Below are positions 27,101 to 33,572 of a DNA stretch of 64,000 bases, piece after piece (the first letter of the stretch is position 1; each line of letters starts with the position of its first letter). Both the position numbers and the translations under genes were made by a program. The notes beneath the pieces are model-generated. The model did no database searches. It had not been told where the DNA came from and saw nothing but the letters and a program-made list of their open reading frames with translations. The stretch is from Anadara kagoshimensis (taxonomy: Eukaryota; Mollusca; Bivalvia; Arcoida; Arcidae), in contig CM037869.1 of assembly GCA_021292105.1 (NCBI GenBank), positions 11,862,471 through 11,926,470 of the forward strand, read 5' to 3'.

Positions 27101-28744
27101 TTCATAAAGAATAAGAAAATATATATGTTAGGGGTGGGGATCTCAACTGATCAAACGTTAGTACCCAGCCTCGCCTGTCCCCACCCTCCTCTGGAATAAC
27201 GTCATTTGTATTTCTGCAGTATCATTCTATTCAACTTTAAAAGCCGAACCAGAAAATATATAGTTTCAGGGTGGGGATATCAACCATTTAAAAGTTAGTA
27301 CCAAGCCCCGCCCATCCCCACCCTCCATCAAGAATGACCCCATGGGACGTTTTTTAGTATCACTCTATTCAACTTTTCATGTAGAACCAGAAAATATATA
27401 GTTTATGGGTGGGGATCTTAACCGTTTAAAAGTTAGCACACTGCCCCGCCCATCCCCACCCTCCCTGATACCCCCGGGAAAATCTTGCGATACAGACTTG
27501 TACATCTCGAGAAACTAATCATGAATATATATGGTTTTATAGTACAAAGTATAGTATAAATAGCAAAATTGAGCATTATTGTTTTTAAGACCCCGCCCTC
27601 CTGCCCCTCCCCTAATGACCCCATGGGCATTTTACCTCGGCCTCTGGGGAAGGAGATGGAGATCAACCTTCATATGAAGTTTGGTTAAGATTGGACCAAC
27701 GGTCTTCGAGAAATTGGTTGGACAAGTTCATGGCCGGAAGAAGAAGAAGAGGAAGAATAATAATAATAATAATAATAATAATAAGAAACGGTGCAAAAAC
27801 AATAAGTCGCCAAACTTTGTTTGGGCGCCTTAATAATAATAATAATAATAATAATAAGAAACGGTGCAAAAACAATAAGTCGCCAAACTTTGTTTGGGCG
27901 CCTTAATAAGAAACGGTGCAAAAACAATAAGTCGCCAAACTTTGTTTGGGCGCCTTAATAATAAACAAAACTGGGATGTCAGGTTTACATCGTGATCTGT
28001 AGGATCTCTATTAGTAGCCTGTGTCAGGTAAATATTATCAAACATAACAGAGGCTCAAAACCCCCTGGGTCCGAGGTCTGGGACATATATTTAAACTGCA
28101 AAAGTCTGATGGACCTACTGTTAATAGAAACTAACTGGAGTTTTCCGGTCCAATATAACTTATATAGACAGGTGCTCTAAGCAGATCCGGTATATTATTT
28201 CTGTATTATGTCCATGTTAGAATTTACACTCTCTATTTTTATTCCACTATTGTGTCTGTGTAAATATGTCGTCTGTAGGTGAAAGGTTTATTCATCTTAC
28301 TAAAGATGATTTGAGGAATACAACAGATGCCAAGGACTCCCAAAATACTAAAGACTTTACGGAATTTCAGCTTCGCTTCGGTCCATATACTACTTTGGTG
28401 ATGACTACCCGGCCCATAAACTGTCATATGGCCTGCAATGCTATATTTGTTAAAAAGAATATCTCCCCAAAAACGCTTCTTATTTTCTATTTTTAGGATT
28501 TGACAAAAAAGAAGAGGAACAGATAAAATCAATGTGTAGAAATTTACAGCTAGATCCTAAACTCCGACGTGAGGGGAAACTTAGAATGTTAGATGTAGAA
28601 AAACATGTAAAACCCGAGGATATACTGAAATATCTGACTGATGAAGATAACAGAAGTGATAAATACACACTGATGTCACAACAAGACAGATATACAATAG
28701 CTGAAGTTATAGAACAGGAGGTTAAAGATAAAATATCTATCTGA
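15..28744 (+). CDS. NKRF-like protein with RS/acidic repeat exon and two Ig-like exons (nine exons, 1744 aa)
   Basis: Exons: 15-3198, 14430-14735, 15795-16103, 18174-18361, 19446-19654, 20641-21099, 21741-21864, 23421-23628, 28497-28744. Every junction is GT-AG and the phases run 1,1,1,0,2,2,0,1, so one open frame of 5235 nt results. ATG 15 is the first in-frame Met after a TAG at 3-5, although an upstream exon is possible. The C-terminal half resembles NF-kappa-B-repressing factor: a helical/beta region (about residues 1267-1400), a dsRNA-binding-like fold (about 1500-1593) and an R3H-like C-terminus (about 1630-1720). NKRF is a nuclear/nucleolar RNA-binding protein that works with the XRN2 exonuclease. 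The NKRF G-patch and XRN2-binding (XTBD) domain are not seen here. The N-terminal repeats and Ig-like folds are not part of vertebrate NKRF. Exon joins are inferred from phase, not from transcripts; exons 4-9 are the surest part. Confidence 0.72.
435..600 (+). repeat. 24-bp coding minisatellite (RS/RER units)
   Basis: About seven tandem units read as RRSRER followed by two variable residues, within exon 1. The period of 24 bp preserves the frame. Units differ at a few bases each, so it is a moderately old array. Confidence 0.8.
1024..2745 (+). repeat. 27-bp coding minisatellite (about 60 units of GNTGSSEMD type)
   Basis: The repeat unit is roughly gggaacacaggaagtagtg followed by aaatggat, read as G-N-T-G-S-S-E-M-D. 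Units are nearly identical at 1190-1600, more diverged at 1740-2480, and regular again at 2500-2720. Expansion stays in frame. The product is Ser/Thr/Glu/Asp-rich and probably disordered. Confidence 0.85.
3483..3675. mobile_element. Short TA-flanked MITE (TIR CAGTAAAACC), Tc1/mariner-pogo-like
   Basis: It has perfect 14-bp inverted ends, tacagtaaaaccta and taggttttactgta, including the TA duplication. There is no coding capacity. Related copies occur at 33352-33533, 41560-41660 (partial), 49976-50160 and 52677-52800 (partial), sharing phrases such as cttgataactttgccacc. Confidence 0.72.
4259..4361. repeat. Small foldback element
   Basis: Imperfect inverted arms of about 32 bp (4259-4290 and 4329-4361), both containing the ctgttctcct / aggagaactg core, are separated by about 38 bp. 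A second, perfect 16-bp inverted pair lies just outside it (tttagtacatcacatg at 4365-4380, its complement at 4620-4635). It is probably a decayed MITE. Confidence 0.55.
5215..5295 (-). repeat. Fragment of dispersed repeat family C
   Basis: It holds the phrase cttcc(a)gagcacccagcctcac shared with 22500-22570, and in reverse with 14165-14215, 17975-18015 and 63275-63320. The family core reads, on its own + strand, tccaccaggggagtgaggc followed by tgggtgctctggaagggtaa. The class is unknown. Confidence 0.55.
5520..6800 (+). repeat. Degenerate satellite, units of about 30-60 bp (ggaaccagatgccatgtggg)
   Basis: The phrase (atatggag)gaaccagatgccatgtggga(tatgaag) recurs with many changes across 1.3 kb. 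Within it a fresher block of three 42-bp units lies at about 6562-6700 (atgaagaaaccagattgcat, then ttgggaaccaggcatatttggt). Open frames here on both strands are repeat artefacts. Confidence 0.75.
7335..9200 (+). repeat. Degenerate 22-bp satellite with a 58-bp higher-order block
   Basis: The basic phrase is agtagtggaatgtgacaaagcc (22 bp), repeated with drift over 1.9 kb. At about 7867-8260 a composite 58-bp unit (a TTGAATGTGAAAAGCAAGTA half plus an ATGGACGTGACGGCAGTGGA half) is repeated about seven times with high identity. The open frames on the minus strand have no non-repeat content. Confidence 0.8.
9590..9887 (-). mobile_element. Diverged copies of tRNA-derived SINE family B next to the 46-bp satellite
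   Basis: Two degenerate copies (about 9600-9720 and 9835-9887) carry the family-B order on the complementary strand: a tail phrase (gagaaaaccaccgaatttgt), then gatctgtccaagtggagttt followed by gaacc (complement of a B-box-like GGTTCAAA), then ttttagaccagttgtc / gatcaattgaccac (complement of an A-box-like region). The second runs directly into the first satellite unit. Confidence 0.55.
9888..12655 (+). repeat. Large 45/46-bp minisatellite, about 60 copies
   Basis: The unit reads gaggtcccggtgtataggaa, then aatcaaggtggaaggagagt, then accaca (46 bp). A common variant lacks one t (gagagaccaca, 45 bp), others have gaagaagagt, atgaagg or a 4-5 bp loss. Identity between units is high. Because 46 is not a multiple of three, runs of 46-bp units cycle through all frames, while runs of the 45-bp variant (11576-11760) stay in one frame; both produce long spurious open frames. 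The array lies inside intron 1. Confidence 0.93.
12656..12830 (-). mobile_element. SINE family B remnant holding an unamplified satellite-unit relative
   Basis: The order of phrases matches the copies at 9590-9887: ctgtcaaagaggaatttaacc, then ctttagacgagtcggccaccg. It continues into aggcctcaatatataacaaa followed by ggtaagatgaaagagaagtacc, which aligns along its length with a 46-bp satellite unit but is present once and diverged. Confidence 0.5.
12960..13260 (+). mobile_element. Fossil Gypsy-type LTR retrotransposon fragment (integrase zinc-finger region)
   Basis: About 300 bp reads in pieces like the part of a Gypsy polyprotein just upstream of the integrase core (the H2C2 zinc-binding region, with phrases resembling FYWPGL and a Cys-Cys end). 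No LTRs, protease or reverse transcriptase are visible. It is a short, old and clearly broken fossil with several breaks, inside intron 1. Confidence 0.55.
13265..14085. other. Intron 1 remainder, no feature recognised
   Basis: AT-rich unique-looking sequence. I see no exon, RNA gene, tandem repeat or paired inverted ends. Confidence 0.5.
14090..14385 (+). repeat. Dispersed repeat family C, long copy
   Basis: It contains, in order: ccgaatcacaatacagaagc, ccaccaggggagtgaggc, gggtgctccggaagggtaaa, a block catggcattatgggacgtca, and acgtcaaacttatcaacaat plus actgtggtgacgg. The same order occurs inverted at 22340-22640, and partly at 38690-38905. It ends about 45 bp before Ig exon 2. Confidence 0.65.
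14430..14735 (+). CDS. Exon 2: Ig-fold-like (V/I-set type) domain
   Basis: A single-domain exon of 102 codons with phase-1 boundaries at both ends, the usual arrangement for Ig domains. The pattern YKGRVKYT, then VVKIQINQV, then LEDEGMYMV matches the D, E and F strands of an Ig V/I-type fold. The Cys expected after the F-strand Tyr is Met-Val here, so the classical disulphide is missing, as in many intracellular Ig domains. Domain assignment is by eye. The exon lies 11.2 kb downstream of exon 1 and just after a dispersed repeat. Confidence 0.68.
14880..15560 (+). repeat. Degenerate repeat of about 125-150 bp with GGTCAnnnTGACC palindromes
   Basis: Five units begin with a version of ggttgaccttgacctacatt, followed by a palindrome. 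Palindromes: 14934-14946 and 15496-15508 are perfect GGTCACAGTGACC; 15080-15092, 15227-15239 and 15359-15371 have one to three changes. The 13-bp palindrome is identical to the classical nuclear-receptor (oestrogen-response-element) consensus, but it comes as part of a repeat. It lies in intron 2. Confidence 0.7.
15795..16103 (+). CDS. Exon 3: second Ig-fold-like domain
   Basis: A 103-codon exon, phase 1 at both ends. The pattern YRERLQF, WFELHKI and LGDSGKYIL matches strands D-E-F of an Ig fold, again without the usual F-strand cysteine. It probably arose with exon 2 by exon duplication, although the two have diverged strongly. Its ends are compatible both with exon 2 and with the NKRF-like exon 4. 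Confidence 0.65.
16781..17805 (+). mobile_element. 5'-truncated LINE (3' end of reverse-transcriptase ORF plus ATT tail)
   Basis: An uninterrupted frame, about 16819-17611, gives a 260-residue C-terminus of a non-LTR reverse-transcriptase polyprotein. It includes the post-RT segment (KYGVHKDSEP, HTKFLKEILGVHSKS, ELSWIPL) and a terminal zinc-knuckle-like CSSCNKN-x5-EIHFLLSCEQ. The 3' end is an (att)n tract at 17787-17805. The flanks share tatgttcaaatcataatccc-type phrases (16710-16760, 17810-17900), so it landed in an older repeat. It is in + orientation inside intron 3 and is not part of the host protein. Confidence 0.82.
17810..18020 (+). repeat. Short direct repeats plus a family C fragment
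   Basis: A phrase of about 40 bp (catgttcaagtcacaatccc, then aaaggtcaaccacaaac) occurs three times between 17810 and 17920. It is followed by a family C fragment (gggtggtctggaagggtaaa). Confidence 0.55.
18174..19654 (+). CDS. Exons 4-5: NKRF-like N-terminal module
   Basis: Exon 4 is 18174-18361 and exon 5 is 19446-19654. Together they give about 132 residues with a Cys-containing helical start (ETYCQKRGVQ), a segment SLQEYLSSRPLP, and a beta-rich segment followed by a helix (SVYEKAVQLLITKTPEEILK). In human NKRF the equivalent stretch runs from the EKQYFIEKLTATIW segment to the ATELAVKLLQKRIEVRVV helix, which this parallels. The 1.08-kb intron between them holds no coding sequence I can support; it includes a dispersed-repeat fragment around 18990-19100 and short TGACCTTGACCTT-type motifs near 19236-19437. 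Confidence 0.72.
19858..20047 (-). mobile_element. TA-flanked MITE of the CAGTCAAACC group (diverged)
   Basis: It carries phrases shared with four copies in MIPEP introns (ggccacctctgtataaggg, taaaaggccacc) and ends in aggcagatttgactgta. The left end is eroded and joined to a SINE-tail phrase (gtcaagattctttcac). Confidence 0.55.
20060..20240 (-). mobile_element. SINE family B copy
   Basis: Same order as other family B copies in complement: acccagagaaaccactgatc, then a diverged B-box complement (gagttggattcaaaac), then catttggaccattctgccat. It lies in intron 5. Confidence 0.45.
20300..20550. repeat. Dispersed repeat fragment, class unknown
   Basis: A phrase set (ccatctgtctgtctgtg, ggaccatatctcataattgc, cataaaacttcacatgcata) has the look of the 3' part of a non-autonomous or RTE-like mollusc repeat. 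This is from memory only, and there is no coding content. Confidence 0.35.
20641..21864 (+). CDS. Exons 6-7: dsRNA-binding-like domain
   Basis: Exon 6 is 20641-21099 and exon 7 is 21741-21864. Exon 6 starts with an acidic, probably flexible linker (about 95 residues). From NKFVVIERP onward it follows the NKRF dsRBD pattern: helix 1 (SFALQILTNSANMCG), beta strands (LRLKWLVTSPVY, THLFVYRCDMWLVD), the turn LIGEGFALQKQQ, and helix 2 (AIRLAAANALTYIY). The Lys and paired Ala of helix 2 that face RNA in dsRBDs are partly kept. Intron 6 (641 bp) carries a truncated SINE copy. Confidence 0.75.
21150..21465 (+). mobile_element. SINE family A copy, 5'-eroded, with (aatc/aatcc) tail
   Basis: Body phrases cactcgacatt, attaaagaaccctccctgcg, aaatttctgccact and the tail taagtgaaatattctttgac match the intact copy at 50521-50837. 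The 3' end runs into (aatc)n, (aaatc)n and (caatc)n repeats at 21387-21461. It lies in intron 6. Confidence 0.7.
21888..22285. repeat. Inverted pair of tRNA-derived SINEs
   Basis: The + copy, 21888-21999, has an A-box-like tagctcagtgggtaag and a B-box-like gtcccaggttcc. The - copy, 22173-22285, is its complement (gaccggggttcaagtcctgg on the other strand). Arms of about 110 bp are separated by about 170 bp. The transcript of this intron can fold into a long hairpin 30-400 nt after the exon 7 donor. Confidence 0.7.
22340..22640 (-). repeat. Dispersed repeat family C, long copy
   Basis: In complement it has the same block order as 14090-14385: a ttcatcacagtattgtttat-like block, gatgtcccatagttacatgt, then gcttacccttctggagcacc and cagcctcactcctgtggtgg. 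Confidence 0.65.
22675..23375 (+). repeat. 25-bp minisatellite with 75-bp higher-order period (about 28 units)
   Basis: The unit reads gatctgccaaggatagggca followed by atcaa. Three variants alternate (ctgccaaggatagggc, ctgccaatggtaaggc, ccattcaagagtagggc), giving a period of about 75 bp. It ends 45 bp before the exon 8 acceptor. This intron is where an NKRF G-patch exon would be expected, and none is visible. Confidence 0.85.
23421..28744 (+). CDS. Exons 8-9: NKRF-type R3H-like C-terminus
   Basis: Exon 8 is 23421-23628 and exon 9 is 28497-28744, ending in TGA 28742-28744. The segment VDKWFIRAVEDVLINYKNH, then FDKKEEEQIKSMCRNLQLD, then YTLMSQQD parallels the NKRF C-terminus (VNKIAKRDIEQIIRNYARS, ELTNDERKQIHQIAQKYGL, YELVMPQ). 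This is the strongest family evidence for the gene. The R-x3-H pair that names R3H is not obvious. Intron 8 (4.87 kb) is filled by a triplicated repeat. The stop codon lies inside the first unit of a 26-bp array. Confidence 0.78.
23697..27780 (+). repeat. Triplicated 1.1-1.6-kb module in intron 8
   Basis: Three head-to-tail modules start with taatgtaatgatggatgcat plus cattacaaataaggcgccc at about 23697, 24827 and 26181. Each ends with ccaacggtcttcgagaaatt, catggccggaagaagaagaa and an (aat)n tract. Inside each module a sub-repeat of about 130-140 bp recurs (gaaccagaaaatatatagtt, ggtggggatctcaaccg, cccgcccatccccaccctcc). There is no coding capacity. The class is unknown; it looks like a non-autonomous mobile element amplified in tandem. 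Confidence 0.8.
27781..27962 (+). repeat. Three copies of an element end (gaaacggtgcaaaaacaata) among (aat)n
   Basis: The phrase gaaacggtgcaaaaacaata followed by agtcgccaaactttgtttgg and gcgcc occurs three times, separated by (aat)n of different lengths. Its gcgcc end mirrors the aaggcgccc at the start of the upstream modules. Confidence 0.75.
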
Positions 28745-28945
28745 ATCATGTGACCAGGTCATCTATCTGAATCATGTGACCAGGTTATCTATCTGAATCA
28801 TGTGACCAGGTCATCAATCTGAATCATGTGACCAGGTCATCTATCTGAATTGTGTGACCAGGTCATCTCTCTAAATTGTGTGACCAGGTCATCTATCTGC
28901 ATCATGTGACTAGGTCATCTATCTTAATCATGTGACCAGGTCATG
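28736..28945 (+). repeat. 26-bp minisatellite overlapping the stop codon of the NKRF-like gene (about 8 units)
   Basis: The unit reads atctatctgaatcatgtgac followed by caggtc. The gene's TGA (28742-28744) is the tga of the first unit, and every later unit carries the same tga. Units are close to identical. It forms the start of the 3' UTR. Confidence 0.85.
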
Positions 28946-30080
28946 TGAGATGACTGCGAGTCGAAATGATAAAAGCCGACTTGTAGAAAAGGAGATTGAT
29001 GACAGAGTCCGGGTGATATAGCTTATGTTAAAAGATCTAACTGAATGGTTTGTGCCAGAACCTAAGCTCTGCACTGATGACCAAATCTGAGAAGGGACAG
29101 GGATAAAAAATCTATCTGAATGACATAATTTGACTAGGTCATCTGACAAAAACAATGTTGTCTCAGCAGTGTTACAAAATACTTTTACTTTGTATAACAA
29201 TTTTTGTGTAGCAATTTTTATGTGACAAATCATTTTATCTCAATCATCATGTGACATAGCTCTTTTCATACTAATATAACAAGTGTGCATCTACATCATA
29301 TGATCATGCCAAATGAAAAACTATTAATAACTTCATGAGTACATTATCAGGATTTATGTAGTTTATTTATTTTATGGTTTTATCACAGCAGTATTTTATT
29401 GTCTTTTAAATTGTCATGTTGAAGTATTGTTTTATATTACTTGTCAGAGATCCAAGAGTGTTCATAAAGATGAATCATGTGATCTGATCATGATGATGAA
29501 GTTAAAGATGTGTCTGCCTTTATTTCTTTTATAAGAACATGTTGTTTTGTTAATTAAACACGAGGCCCATGGGTTTTATTGCATACCTGAAGGACATTTC
29601 CGTTATCTCTTGTAGTATTTAATAGACAGTTTCCGTCAATCAAATGACACCTCTTGATTGTTTCCCTTATGGGGCCCCACAGCTGAGAATTATACAAATT
29701 AAGTACTCTTGTCCTGCGGATGCTACATTTCAAATTATTTAGTTAACAGATATTGTATGCTCAAGAAGATTTTTAAATAATTAGAAGTATCCCCTTTTGA
29801 GACCCCACAGCCAAGATTTGTGCAAGTTGAAAAATCTTACAGCACTCCCTATTCCTAGACATCTTTATTACGGAATATCATCAAATTTGAAGTTTTTTAG
29901 AATATTACAATGTAAAATGTTTACAAACAGCTGAAGACACACCACAATATTATATTTTAAATAATAGTCCTTTACAGAATATTGGGATTTGAAGTTTGAA
30001 AGGGGTCCCTCTTGGTTAATGGTCTAACACAACATTTTATGGATAACAGTACATCTCTGACTAGATGAAATGAAATTTTA
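28946..30080. other. 3' flank of the NKRF-like gene, mostly featureless
   Basis: It probably includes the 3' UTR. An ATTAAA at 29553-29558 could serve as a weak poly(A) signal. A phrase with ggggccccacagctgagaat and agaccccacagccaagattt (29665-29830) is shared with 48785-48900 (MIPEP intron 7), so it is part of a dispersed repeat. No gene is seen. Confidence 0.45.
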
Positions 30081-30084
30081 TGGA

Positions 30085-30440
30085 GAAAGGAATGGAACCC
30101 CACTTGGACAGATCCTATTGTGATAACAGTGCATCTCTGACTAAACGAAAGCCCACTTGGACAGATCCTATTGTGATAACAGTGCATCTCTGACTAAACG
30201 AAAGCCCACTTGGACAGATCCTATTGTGATATCAGTACATCTCTGACTAGATGAAACCCTACTTGGACAGATCCTATTGTGAAATCAGTACATCTCTGAC
30301 TAGATGAAACCCCACTTGGGCAGATCCTATTGTGATAACAGTGCATCTTTGACTAAACGAAAGCCCACTTGGACAGATCCTATTGTGATAACAGTACATC
30401 TCTGACTAGGTGAAACCCCACTTGGGCAGATCCTATTGTG
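30085..30440 (-). repeat. 53-bp minisatellite built from SINE family B sequence (about 7 units)
   Basis: The unit reads ttggacagatcctattgtga, then taacagtgcatctctgacta, then aacgaaagcccac. Its complement contains aggatctgtccaagtggg, the block that precedes the B-box region in family B copies at 37545-37575 and 9655-9680. Units alternate gtgcatc/gtacatc and ggaca/gggca. Confidence 0.75.
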
Positions 30441-31365
30441 AAAAAAATTGGTTTTGCTGACACACAGTAATTTTCTCTGGCTTCTGTGATTTCCTTTGTA
30501 GTTTGTAATCCTCAAAATATCTGTAACAGGCTCCCGTTTCACAATCATTCCTTAACAAAGATGATGTTCCTTAACTTATTGATGCGATATAATTGAAATA
30601 TTCTTGACTGGGAAATAAAATCCCTGGGGGGGGGGGGGCTTATATTACTTAAATAACTACTTAAGCCGTGCAAAATTTCCTGTCCAGTGCCCCTGCTGAT
30701 TATGATGTCACCAACAGCACATGAAGTTTTCAGTGCGAAGTTTATAATTTTTTTCTATGGCAATGGTAGCAGATAGGGTTGTTATTGAAACAGTGAAAAT
30801 GTCCCGTTGTTTTGCTTTTGTTTAAAATGTTTGTAACATTGACTGGTGTACAATAATTCTGAAAACAAAACGTCGATGTTCATGTCGTGGAGATTATTCT
30901 ACTCCATTTCGTTCATTTTCTTCTTTGTAGATCTAGATTAGGAGGAAGGATAGGTAATCTGAGCTAATGATAACGTTGATGAAACAGGTTAGGAATTAAA
31001 AGTTGTGTTTTCACGACAGAAATATTTGTTTGTGATTACATTCCACACAAGCTGTTTCCAACTGGAAAACCGAGTCGACATCTATGAGTGCTGCTATTAT
31101 GCAATGTTATTGGGGCTCCCACGGGTACAATGTCTCATTAGGGGAGATCATTTACATAATGTTCGGCCCAGAGCTCTGGGCTTATATAAGATTATATGGC
31201 CCGGAGTAATTACAATGATTTGCAGTAAAAACTAAAACTTATTTGAGGTATAATATTTAAATTTATTACTAAGACAAATAATTATATAGATACATTTATT
31301 AACATCAAACAAAATCTCACATCAAATAAACAACTATACAGTCTCAAATCATAAATAAAAATACA
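30441..31365. other. Intergenic stretch, no gene recognised
   Basis: It contains a G10 run (30627-30636) and a TATATAAG near 31182 next to gcccagagctctgggc (a 16-bp perfect palindrome, about 31167-31182). I could not tie either to a transcript. Confidence 0.4.
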
Positions 31366-31369
31366 ATTA

Positions 31370-31512
31370 GCACAGGTGTGTTCAAGTATGTGTTCTCTGG
31401 CCAATACAGTGACACAGGTGTGTTCAAGTATGTGTTCTCTGGCCAATACAGTGACACAGGTGTGTTCAAGTATGTGTTCTCTGGCCAATACAGTGGCACA
31501 GGTGTGTTTAAG
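31370..31512 (+). repeat. 42-bp minisatellite (3.4 units)
   Basis: The unit reads acaggtgtgttcaagtatgt, then gttctctggccaatacagtg, then ac. The first three units are almost identical. Confidence 0.85.
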
Positions 31513-31555
31513 TACTGTATAAGAAGAAAAATTAGCATAGAAAAAATATTTTGGA

Positions 31556-32347
31556 TTTTCATGGTTACTCTTGTAATGTTAACATATCTCATTTTCATAG
31601 TTACACTTGTAATGTTAACATATCTCATTTTCATGGTTACTCTTGTAATGTTAACATATCTCATTTTCATGGTTACACTTGTAATGTTAACATATCTCAT
31701 TTTCATGGTTACTCTTGTAATGTTAACATATCTCATTTTCATGGTTACTCTTGTAATGTTAACATATCTCATTTTCATGGTTACACTTGTAATGTTAACA
31801 TATCTCATTTTCATGGTTACACTTGTAATGTTAACATATCTCATTTTCATGGTTACACTTGTAATGTTAACATATCTCATTTTCATGGTTACTCTTGTAA
31901 TGTTAACATATCTCATTTTCATGGTTACACTTGTAATGTTAACATATCTCATTTTCATGGTTACTCTTGTAATGTTAACATATCTCATTTTCATGGTTAC
32001 ACTTGTAATGTTAACATATCTCATTTTCATGGTTACACTTGTAATGTTAACATATCTCATTTTCATGGTTACACTTGTAATGTTAACATATCTCATTTTC
32101 ATGGTTACACTTGTAATGTTAACATATCTCATTTTCATGGTTACACTCGTAATGTTAACATATCTCATTTTCATGGTTACACTTGTAATGTTAACATATC
32201 TCATTTTCATGGTTACACTTGTAATGTTAACATATCTCATTTTCATGGTTACTCTTGTAATGTTAACATATCTCATTTTCATGGTTACTCTTGTAATGTT
32301 AACATATCTCATTTTCATGGTTACTCTTGTAATGTTAACATATCTCC
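31556..32347 (+). repeat. 36-bp minisatellite, about 22 units, open on both strands
   Basis: The unit reads ttttcatggttactcttgta followed by atgttaacatatctca. The main variation is acactt versus actctt. Since 36 is a multiple of three and contains no stop in several frames, frames of more than 260 codons run through it on both strands. The encoded 12-residue repeats (for example IFMVTLVMLTYL) are pure repeat and I do not regard them as genes. Confidence 0.92.
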
Positions 32348-33350
32348 TTAGCTAAACTTTCTTAATTCCCTTGGTATACTTTGTCTTCATTCAGTGAAAA
32401 TTTCTTACCGCGAAATAAGTTTGAAGGTCAAAACGGAAAAAGTTTCTAAACGCTAATGTTTCTTCTAACCACATTATGTGTTTTCTGTTTATTAGCACTG
32501 GTCCCTAGAAATACTGCATCAGACCAACATGTAAATTTCCAAAATCTGCACTAAAAATCTTGAAAAAGTAAAAATTAATTTAATTTTAGCATTCTATTTT
32601 TATATTATTTGCATCATATAAAGTACAGTGCAAATACATGTATCATTAATGTAACTTAAAACAAGTTCCAATCCAGCGCCAATTCGGTAATTGCACGCTG
32701 GTCCAATCCGGTATTTCTAGGCGCCTGAGCAAGCATATTGGCAAGAGGAGACATACTTGAACACACCTCTTTACAATCATTCAAAACAAACTAAACAAGA
32801 GGCACATGGACCTTTCGACAGCTTACCTGAACAATAAAGAAATGCAATCTAATCCAACTCCAAAATACTTGTTCATAACTAATGAAAATCAAGTAAACCA
32901 ACTCCACAAACATGTACTGATGCCATCAGATAAGATTCTAGCTTCTAAGCCTTTCAGTTGGTGAAAAAATAATGATTAAATATTTTAATGTGACCTTGAA
33001 CAAAAATGTAAAGTCAACCACCATAGCAACCTTTCTTGGGCTTCTTGCACTGAATGCTATGGATTAGAGTTCTAGATTGTGCTGTTCTATCTCAGCAGAC
33101 AAGGTCCTGTTGGGCTAACTCAGCTCACAAATGGTTAAAATCTGAGCTATTAGCCCATCAAGATTTAGCTGAATAAGCTGTAATACTGTTAAAAAATTAT
33201 GCTTGCTTCAATTTAAATGTTCCACACGATTGATTTCCCACACATCTGATATTGAGACAGTGTTATGTTGGCTGTGAGTTCATCACTTGTCGTGAAGGTC
33301 TTCAGGGAATTCAAATAACATTTTCTGTTCACTACTTTATAGGTAATACT
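32348..33350. other. Intergenic stretch between array and MIPEP 3' end
   Basis: No open frame of interest, no tandem array and no clear paired ends. Confidence 0.4.
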
Positions 33351-33351
33351 G

Positions 33352-33533
33352 TAAACTTTGTTATAAAACCCCTCGATAACTTTGCCACCAATGTTATTGC
33401 CACATTATTTAGTAGTTCCAAAGTTGAGTTTGATTATTATTCTTTATAAGAATTCCACAATTTATCATCAAACCCCTTTATAACACCAAACTTGAGTGAA
33501 CCAATGGTGGTGATAAATTGAAGCTTGACTGTA
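33352..33533. mobile_element. MITE of the CAGTAAAACC group (diverged)
   Basis: It has eroded ends (atactgtaaac / gcttgactgta) and family phrases (cccctcgataactttgccacc, tcaaacccctttataacacc). Confidence 0.5.
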
Positions 33534-33572
33534 GTTATATTATTTTTGAGTTCAATCAATCATAACTGTTCA

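Noticed and set aside
28266-28496. 76-codon frame directly before exon 9 of the NKRF-like gene
   Set aside because: It reads through the polypyrimidine tract and acceptor of exon 9; the joined exon 8-9 peptide matches NKRF without it.
31160-31200. Promoter of an undetected gene (TATATAAG beside a 16-bp palindrome)
   Set aside because: The sequence downstream is only minisatellite; nothing transcribed can be supported.
31344-32355. Frames of 266-325 codons on both strands
   Set aside because: Pure 36-bp tandem repeat with no start context, splice sites or non-repeat domain.
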